Source of the DNA: Planctomycetaceae bacterium
GTDB taxonomy: Bacteria > Planctomycetota > Planctomycetia > Planctomycetales > Planctomycetaceae
DNA length: 10,546 nt
NCBI GenBank assembly: GCA_003503535.1
Contig: DOCI01000242.1
Coordinates: 21,838-32,383, forward strand
Direction of reading: 5' to 3'
In this document: positions 1-4,726 of the stretch, piece by piece
Layout: each line of letters begins with the position of its first letter
Numbering within the stretch: position 1 is the first letter of the stretch
Position numbers and translations under genes: made by a program
Notes under the pieces: model-generated
Database searches by the model: none
The model's input: only the letters and a program-made list of their open reading frames with translations
What the model was told of the DNA's origin: nothing

Positions 1-2
1 CA

Positions 3-257
3 CTGTTAGCCATTTTGATGTTTTCTCCAGCGGCATTGCATTTGATTGCAGCCGGTCTCGAACGATACCCGTACGGTGGTCACGTCAAATTCTCGATGCA
101 CATGGGGGCAATGATCTGCCTGATTTCCGGGTTGGGAGCCGCATGGATTATGGCCACCTTGGGAAAAATGATGCATATTCCCCGCAAAAGTATGGCTCTG
201 GCGATTATCTATCTTCTGGCGATTGGTGCGGGAAGTCTGGCTCGTGACATTGCTTAG
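3..257 (+). CDS. C-terminal membrane part of a GT39/ArnT-like glycosyltransferase (5' truncated by window edge, ended by in-frame TAG)
   Basis: The frame is open from the left edge to TAG at 255-257, so the true start lies outside the window; the ATG at 18 falls inside a hydrophobic stretch and is unlikely to be the start. Three hydrophobic segments are visible: around LLAILMFSPAALHLIAAGL, around FSMHMGAMICLISGLGAAW, and SMALAIIYLLAIGAGSL. Between the first two is ERYPYGGH, which resembles the YPYGG loop followed by a helix near the end of the membrane region in planctomycete dolichyl-phosphate-mannose/ArnT-type (family 39) glycosyltransferases. Such proteins move a sugar from a lipid carrier at the inner membrane. 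The last residues, ARDIA, run in the same frame, across the TAG, into the downstream product at 279-704, so this is probably the upstream half of one interrupted gene. Family assignment is from motif memory and is moderate. Confidence 0.6.
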   Translation: MLAILMFSPAALHLIAAGLERYPYGGHVKFSMHMGAMICLISGLGAAWIMATLGKMMHIPRKSMALAIIYLLAIGAGSLARDIA

Positions 258-278
258 CCCTTTAAAACGGAGTCGGAC

Positions 279-704
279 ATGCGCTCGCGGGCCTTTGCTC
301 GATGGTTCTGGTTTCATGCCGCGTTTCAGGGTGAAGTGGCCTGTGTCGAGAATGATCTGGGAATTATTCTCACGCCACAAGCTCAGACGGAATTGAGTTG
401 GGCGGCCATGTATCGGGTCAATAAAGAAATTTATGGTCCCTCAGAAACGAAACGTCGGGACTTCTCTGGAGTCACTGCCGAAAGCCCACTCCGCTGTGTG
501 ATCTATCGGGTTCCTCATTTCGAATTTGATCAGACTCGATATGAAAAATGGCTGGAGTTAATGCAGCTTGAGTACGAACTGGTCAGTACAGAACGACTCG
601 AGTTTCCGCGATTTGGAAAACATGAAGCCGCCCGCACCCGAGAAGCAGCACTCACGCTAGATTTTATCGACGTCCTGACTTTCACCCCACGCAAGGAAAA
701 CTGA
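279..704 (+). CDS. Soluble C-terminal tail of the same GT39-like protein, separated by an in-frame stop
   Basis: 141 codons from ATG 279 to TGA. The reading frame is the same as that of the preceding membrane fragment, and translation of the seven codons between the TAG and this ATG gives PFKTESD, a sensible continuation. Features include RSRAFARWFWF near the N-terminus, then GEVACVENDLG, and SPLRCVIYR about halfway. These look like the globular tail that follows the last membrane helix in planctomycete glycosyltransferases with a YPYGG loop (recalled from the family, not checked). There are no signal peptide or membrane segments, as expected of a tail rather than a free protein. A GGAG at 270-273, six bases before the ATG, could allow re-initiation, so expression as a separate polypeptide is possible. 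Otherwise the pair 3-704 is a pseudogene, a readthrough gene or a sequencing error. Confidence 0.6.
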   Translation: MRSRAFARWFWFHAAFQGEVACVENDLGIILTPQAQTELSWAAMYRVNKEIYGPSETKRRDFSGVTAESPLRCVIYRVPHFEFDQTRYEKWLELMQLEYELVSTERLEFPRFGKHEAARTREAALTLDFIDVLTFTPRKEN

Positions 705-825
705 ATTCCAAGGCGAGAAACCAGGGCCCAATTTTCAATCTCACCAGCATCCGCTGAGATAAGACGCTTAAGCCACATGAAGTGATAGCGTACATGTTCG
801 ATGCATTACTGTCTGGTTGACCCCC

Positions 826-840
826 TCCCGAAAAACGGGA
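826..840. terminator. Small GC hairpin between convergent genes, possible terminator
   Basis: TCCCG-AAAAA-CGGGA is a perfect 5-bp stem with an A5 loop, extendable by GAC/GTC across an internal loop (819-844). It lies in the 157-base gap between the ends of two convergent genes, where a bidirectional terminator would be expected. No U-tract follows on either strand, so this is only a candidate. Confidence 0.3.
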
Positions 841-861
841 TGTCAGTAGAACCTTACAGGA

Positions 862-2004
862 TTACGGAATGGTCACTCGGGTTGACTTTGATTCCGATCT
901 CTGCCCAAGAATATCCGTGCATTGCAGTTGCAATTCATACTCTCCGGCTTTGAGTTCTGAGATGTTGAGAGTCGCGGATCTTGCGTGGGGAATTCGTTCG
1001 GTCTGTTTCAGGTTCGCCTCTTTTGAAGTTTCTGAAACAACAGGAAACAGTTTCACTGCATATGAAAACTGAGGTGTCGTCTTAGTATCGATTTCCCACT
1101 GAACAGACAATTGTCCCTTGCCAATCGTTTTCGTTGACAGGTTACTGATGACAACTTTTGGAATTGAGGGTACTTTTTCTGTTCTTGCGATCGAATGGAC
1201 GGAAGGATTCTCAGACGTTGGTTTCGTCTCTGCTCCCCCACTGATCATGTAATAGAATGAACCGGATTGATCCTGATTCACTCCGCCATCCCAGTTGGTG
1301 CGAAAATCATAAGATCGCTTTCCAGGTAGAAGATCCCAACTGTTGACCGAATAGCGGCCACTTGTAAATGGATACCATTCTCCATCGACTTTACGTTTCC
1401 AGCCATTCCGCAGATTTGTTGTTCTCGGTTGAATCCCAGTATTTAGCCAATCTTCTATGAAAGTATCAGTGCCTCCCTGGAAAACGGCATTTGCAGCTGC
1501 GACGTCCATTGTGACCAGATGCGTCCAAACTTTTGTATCGCCGGCCTGAGCCCAGAATCCGTAATACGTGTGGTCTTCAACAGGCCAGTTGCGAGCAACA
1601 AGCCTGTACCAGGTGTCGGTCTTCCAGCCGAGTTCAAAGTTCAAGGATTTCAATCCTGTCCCTTCACCTCCAAACGGTTCTGTCAGTGTTCCAGGTCCTC
1701 TGTAGACAGCTCGAATTGGAGCTGAATGTTCTTTATGATCCCAAATCGAGAAGATAAAATTATGAGCTTTCGGGTGTGCCTGAATGCCTGCATATCCACC
1801 ACCCAGTCCTCTCCATCCCAATACTTCATAGTAAGTATAAAGTGCTTCGCCTGATTTCGGCACACGCACTTCATTGATAATAATGTCTCCATCGAAATGG
1901 TCATCAAACACAAAATGTGAAGAAGGAGCAGAGGTTTGAGCAATCGCCTGTGGAAGTGTTCCTGTCAGAATTAGGCAGGCCATCATGAGAAAACGTGACT
2001 TCAT
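862..2004 (-). CDS. Secreted DUF3472-domain protein with C-terminal Ig-like domain
   Basis: 380 residues starting at MKSRF. I chose ATG 2004 over a TTG 33 bases upstream because AGGA sits 8 bases before it and a typical signal peptide follows directly (MKSRFLMMACLILTGTLPQA, cut near AIAQ at about residue 23). Residues ~55-195 carry the DUF3472 pattern: TYYEVLGWRGLGGGYAGIQ, then IFSIWD, FGGEGTG and a W-rich segment with WYRLVARNW. Residues ~196-255 contain another aromatic, strand-rich stretch, and ~283-380 look like an Ig/FN3-type domain ending in AGEYELQLQCTDILGQRS. DUF3472 has no established activity that I can name; its members are secreted or surface proteins predicted to be beta-rich, with a plausible carbohydrate-binding role (inference). 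The gene stands alone on this strand, divergent from the sulfotransferase. A TATACT hexamer at 2027-2032 on the coding strand could be a -10 box, but no good -35 box accompanies it. Confidence 0.85.
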   Translation of the reverse strand: MKSRFLMMACLILTGTLPQAIAQTSAPSSHFVFDDHFDGDIIINEVRVPKSGEALYTYYEVLGWRGLGGGYAGIQAHPKAHNFIFSIWDHKEHSAPIRAVYRGPGTLTEPFGGEGTGLKSLNFELGWKTDTWYRLVARNWPVEDHTYYGFWAQAGDTKVWTHLVTMDVAAANAVFQGGTDTFIEDWLNTGIQPRTTNLRNGWKRKVDGEWYPFTSGRYSVNSWDLLPGKRSYDFRTNWDGGVNQDQSGSFYYMISGGAETKPTSENPSVHSIARTEKVPSIPKVVISNLSTKTIGKGQLSVQWEIDTKTTPQFSYAVKLFPVVSETSKEANLKQTERIPHARSATLNISELKAGEYELQLQCTDILGQRSESKSTRVTIP

Positions 2005-2012
2005 CCGGTTAT

Positions 2013-2018
2013 TCCTGT
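2013..2018 (-). promoter_or_regulatory. Ribosome binding site fixing the DUF3472 start
   Basis: On the minus strand this reads ACAGGA, with AGGA ending 8 bases before ATG 2004. The alternative TTG at 2035-2037 would place charged residues before the signal peptide, so this site supports the shorter protein. Confidence 0.55.
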
Positions 2019-2096
2019 GATTCCAGAGTATATTCAAAAATTAACTGCGACGTTCAGCAGGAGCAAATACAACCTTTTAGGGCATTTGGTGTCCAA

Positions 2097-2130
2097 GCGA
2101 CTGCAGAAACCATTTGAAAATGGTCTAAGA
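2097..2130. repeat. Hairpin-forming dispersed repeat, copy A
   Basis: The sequence begins GCGACTGCAGAA and then contains ACCATT-TGAA-AATGGT, a perfect 6-bp stem (7 bp with a 2-base loop). A closely similar sequence occurs at 3485-3516: the first 12 bases and the AAAATGGTCTA near the end are identical, with a single-base indel between them. This copy lies in the divergent intergenic region, about 93 bases upstream of the DUF3472 start codon. Confidence 0.6.
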
Positions 2131-2319
2131 TCGAGTCACAAAGATCGTGAGAAGCAAAGAATAACTTGATGTTCGTGGAACTGCGAACCAGATCAGTGAT
2201 TGTGATTATTCTCACAAGATGCCAATACCATGCGCATATATTTTTCCTTGTACGATCTTGATTATTCGTTTACGCTTTCTCTGAATTTCGTTGAAGACTG
2301 TCCGCAGAGACTTGCATTC

Positions 2320-2327
2320 AGGAAGGA
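2320..2327 (+). promoter_or_regulatory. Strong Shine-Dalgarno for the sulfotransferase
   Basis: AGGAAGGA ends 6 bases before ATG 2334, an almost ideal site that supports the start codon used here. Confidence 0.7.
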
Positions 2328-2333
2328 TTTCCG

Positions 2334-3053
2334 ATGCTGATCAGTCACGAATATCAGTTCATATTTATCAAAACACGGAAGACTGCAGGAACGAGTATCG
2401 AGATTGCCTTATCTCGTTACCTCGGACCAATGGATGTCATCACGCCTATCACTCCGCAGGATGAATTGATTCGTGCCGGCATGGGCATTACGCCGCGGAA
2501 TTACATGTATCCCGCCCATACTCTCCCGGAGCCATCCGAAATGAATCCTGAGGGCATGGAGACAATGCTCAACAAACTGACGATTGATCGTCGATTTTAT
2601 AATCACTGCGCTGCTCAAGATATTCGAGCGAACGTCGGCGAAAAGATCTGGCAGACCTACACGAAGTTCTGTTTTGAACGCAATCCCTGGGATCGAGTGA
2701 TCTCAGAATATCGCTTCATGCTAAAAACCAAACCAGAAGATTATGGGCAGGTCACACTCGAACAATTCATTGAGCTGAATTTGTACTCACCGAATTATTT
2801 CCTCTACACAATTCAGGATCAACCCGTTTGCGATTACTACGGCCGATTTGAATTTCTGCAAAGTGATTTGGCAAGCATCTGTCAGAAAATCGGTATTCCG
2901 TACGATGGCTGGCTCCCCAATGCGAAAGGAGCGTCACAATCTCATCGCCAATCGGCAGGAGAGTTAATGACCCCACAAATGCTGGATCACATCGCCGAAC
3001 GCTGCCTTCCGGAAATCGATCTCTTCGGCTACGAGCAACCGATTGCCGCCTGA
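2334..3053 (+). CDS. PAPS-dependent sulfotransferase (sulfotransferase family 2-like)
   Basis: 239 residues, a usual size for small bacterial carbohydrate sulfotransferases. The predicted reaction is transfer of a sulfuryl group from PAPS to a hydroxyl or amino group, probably on a glycan. The 5'-phosphosulfate-binding loop is near the N-terminus: FIFIKTRKTAGTSIE at residues 9-23, with K16-T-A-G-T-S. The 3'-phosphate-binding segment is FCFERNPWDRVISEY at 112-126, with R116 and S124. H91, in HCAAQDIR, sits where this family usually has a conserved His before the second motif. There is no signal peptide or membrane helix, so it is predicted cytoplasmic. It is not a full-length Golgi-type enzyme, and the acceptor cannot be read from sequence. 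The C-terminal third (GIPYDGW..SHRQS) matches the usual ending in which the enzyme closes over PAPS. It stands alone on the plus strand, divergent from the DUF3472 gene. Confidence 0.9.
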   Translation: MLISHEYQFIFIKTRKTAGTSIEIALSRYLGPMDVITPITPQDELIRAGMGITPRNYMYPAHTLPEPSEMNPEGMETMLNKLTIDRRFYNHCAAQDIRANVGEKIWQTYTKFCFERNPWDRVISEYRFMLKTKPEDYGQVTLEQFIELNLYSPNYFLYTIQDQPVCDYYGRFEFLQSDLASICQKIGIPYDGWLPNAKGASQSHRQSAGELMTPQMLDHIAERCLPEIDLFGYEQPIAA

Positions 3054-3511
3054 AGTCCAGTTTCAGGCTCGGTAGATTATCAGGCTCGGTAGATTATATT
3101 GTCGCTGATGAAACCAACGTGGCCATCTACACGAACACTGAACTCCGCCTTTGTGAGGGCAAAGCAATGGTTTATTGTGGCCATGGTCTCTGCCGACTCC
3201 CGGAAGATTTGGATCATTCCTGCCTGTCGGATAGCGAACAGATTTCAGATTGAACTTGCGTTAGTGTTGTCCATTCCAACCAGATTACGTCCACCTCCAA
3301 TTGTTCCAGTCAACCAACCATGATGTGCTCCCTCACGGAAAATCTGAAGGGGTGAACAAGGATCGGGTTGAAGCGGGTTGTTACGCGAAGTCGATCCTGA
3401 TCACGATATTTCAATGTTCATCGCGAGCCGAGCCGCAAATGCATGAGCTGGCCTGTCAATTGAGTGTGAGCTTGATGCAGTCATGCGACTGCAGAATCCT
3501 TTTAAAATGGT
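3054..3511. other. 458-base gap between convergent genes with possible decayed coding DNA
   Basis: No intact gene is convincing. The gap contains a 17-bp tandem repeat (3064-3097) and the hairpin repeat copy B (3485-3516). Between about 3095 and 3400 both strands have codon-like open stretches in opposed register. On the minus strand, 51 stop-free codons (3400-3248) include LTGTIGGGRNLVGMDN. After one TGA (3245-3247) a further stretch includes ALTKAEFSVRVDGHVGFISD. On the plus strand, 3101-3250 reads YTNTELRLCEGKAMVYCGHG and stops at 3251. The VDGHVGFISDN segment is faintly like the DGSVRFISEN ending of planctomycete DUF1559 pilin-like proteins, so a decayed gene is possible but weakly supported. 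Confidence 0.35.
3064..3097. repeat. 17-bp perfect tandem duplication
   Basis: CAGGCTCGGTAGATTAT occurs twice back to back, at 3064-3080 and 3081-3097, beginning 11 bases after the sulfotransferase stop codon. It looks like a simple slippage duplication in non-coding sequence. There are only two copies. Confidence 0.85.
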
Positions 3512-3516
3512 CTATA
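3485..3516. repeat. Hairpin-forming dispersed repeat, copy B
   Basis: GCGACTGCAGAATCC then TTTTAAAA then TGGTCTA matches copy A at 2097-2130 except for a few substitutions and one indel. The stem is CC-TTTT/AAAA-GG with one bulged T. The element overlaps the end of the minus-strand SGNH gene: its TAG stop (3512-3514) lies inside the repeat. On that strand the hairpin falls just after the stop and could act in termination or mRNA 3'-end protection, although there is no clear U-tract. Confidence 0.55.
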
Positions 3517-4657
3517 GCCCCATTGCCTCCCGCAGCACGGGCTCAAATACATCAGCCTGACGAAAGAATCCAAGGTCATTTGCGTGAGATCCATCCGTCG
3601 CCCCATCGCTATCCGTCCCATACAAACTGTCACCCGAAATGTAGTACAAGTTGGAAACGGATTCCGACTGCAAAGTTTCAAATGCTTCTTTCAGTGCAGC
3701 GTGGTTAGCAGTATGATGAGCATCTCGAGCAGGGAGAATCCAGCTGTTGGTATTTCGACGGTCTTCAACCAGCACGATTGGCGTGTCGGGCTTCTTCGCC
3801 CGGATCTGCTTCACCAGCGGAACACATCTTTCCTCAACCATTTGTGCGTTCATATTCGGCAGACAGTCGATCACGTACACGGCAGCGTCGACCTGAGTAA
3901 TATAGTCGCCAACTTCAGCGTCCATTTTGCCGTTACCGGAGAAGCCCAGATTCACGACGGGCATGTCGAAGCGTCGCCCTAGAATTGCAGTGTGCACCAT
4001 GCCGGGACGGCTCGCGCAAGCTCCGTGGGTAATACTGGTGCCGTAGAAAACAATCGGTTTCGATCGAGGCTCCAGCGATTCAAATTTGCTTCCGGCCGGC
4101 ACGCCAATACTGAGGAATTCGACTCCGTTGTACAAAGGCAGGTAAGCTGCATATTCGCGTAAGCCCGGAGTAAGACCGCTGATCAGTTGAGTTTTGATTT
4201 CCTGTGAAGTGGGCCTTGCCACCTGAACCCACCGCCATTGTCCGTTGGCGTCTCGCGCGTACAAGTCAATTCCGCTGACACCCGTCGCAGGCATATGAGG
4301 CATTGCCAGATTTGAACTTAACAGCTTGTAGTGAACGTGAATGGCCGTGGCGTCGGTCTTAAAACGAACCATCATTCCTGCAGAATGACGGCTCAGGTTC
4401 CAGACAGCACCCGTAACGGAGCCATCCGCAGAACCGGGTAAGCGATCGAACCAACGTTTGCGTTCCTGATCGGGAAGAATGCGTCCTTCCACTCCCCATC
4501 CGGTAACGTCGTGCCAGGCAAGTCCATCGTCAGCTTTCTTTTGTTTTGCCATTTCCGGATCGAGTTTCTCGATCTGTGAAGCAGCTTTTTCCTGCGCCTC
4601 GACTGGGGCGAGAAAGATGATGAATGTCAATAAAAGTAGTAATGATGAATTTTTCAT
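3512..4657 (-). CDS. Secreted SGNH/GDSL esterase with N-terminal GxDLY domain
   Basis: 381 residues with a signal peptide (MKNSSLLLLLTFIIFLAPVEA, residues 1-21), so exported. The N-terminal beta-sandwich (about 50-195) carries G129-I-D-L-Y133, the signature of the GxDLY domain that precedes this type of SGNH hydrolase. The catalytic domain (about 200-381) has block I IVFYGTSITHG with nucleophile S208; block II NLGFSGNG (G241, N242); block III DCLPNMN (N268 or N270); and block V TDGSHAND with the D355-x-x-H358 pair. A complete SGNH catalytic set is therefore visible. Relatives are carbohydrate or acyl esterases acting on acetylated or other esterified sugars; the exact substrate cannot be read. 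It lies 69 bases downstream of the large esterase gene on the same strand, so co-transcription is likely. Its stop codon lies in a hairpin repeat. Confidence 0.9.
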   Translation of the reverse strand: MKNSSLLLLLTFIIFLAPVEAQEKAASQIEKLDPEMAKQKKADDGLAWHDVTGWGVEGRILPDQERKRWFDRLPGSADGSVTGAVWNLSRHSAGMMVRFKTDATAIHVHYKLLSSNLAMPHMPATGVSGIDLYARDANGQWRWVQVARPTSQEIKTQLISGLTPGLREYAAYLPLYNGVEFLSIGVPAGSKFESLEPRSKPIVFYGTSITHGACASRPGMVHTAILGRRFDMPVVNLGFSGNGKMDAEVGDYITQVDAAVYVIDCLPNMNAQMVEERCVPLVKQIRAKKPDTPIVLVEDRRNTNSWILPARDAHHTANHAALKEAFETLQSESVSNLYYISGDSLYGTDSDGATDGSHANDLGFFRQADVFEPVLREAMGL

Positions 4658-4726
4658 GTCTGGCCTGATCTTGTGGATTCAAGTTTTATATTGGTATAGG
4701 ATTTGGCGGGAACGGCGGTCATTCCT

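Noticed and set aside
530..778. 82-codon minus-strand open frame overlapping the glycosyltransferase tail
   Set aside because: Antisense shadow with no ribosome binding site or motif.
2248..2276. TTGTAC - 17 bases - TACGCT as a promoter for the sulfotransferase
   Set aside because: Each hexamer matches the consensus at only three positions; not distinguishable from chance.
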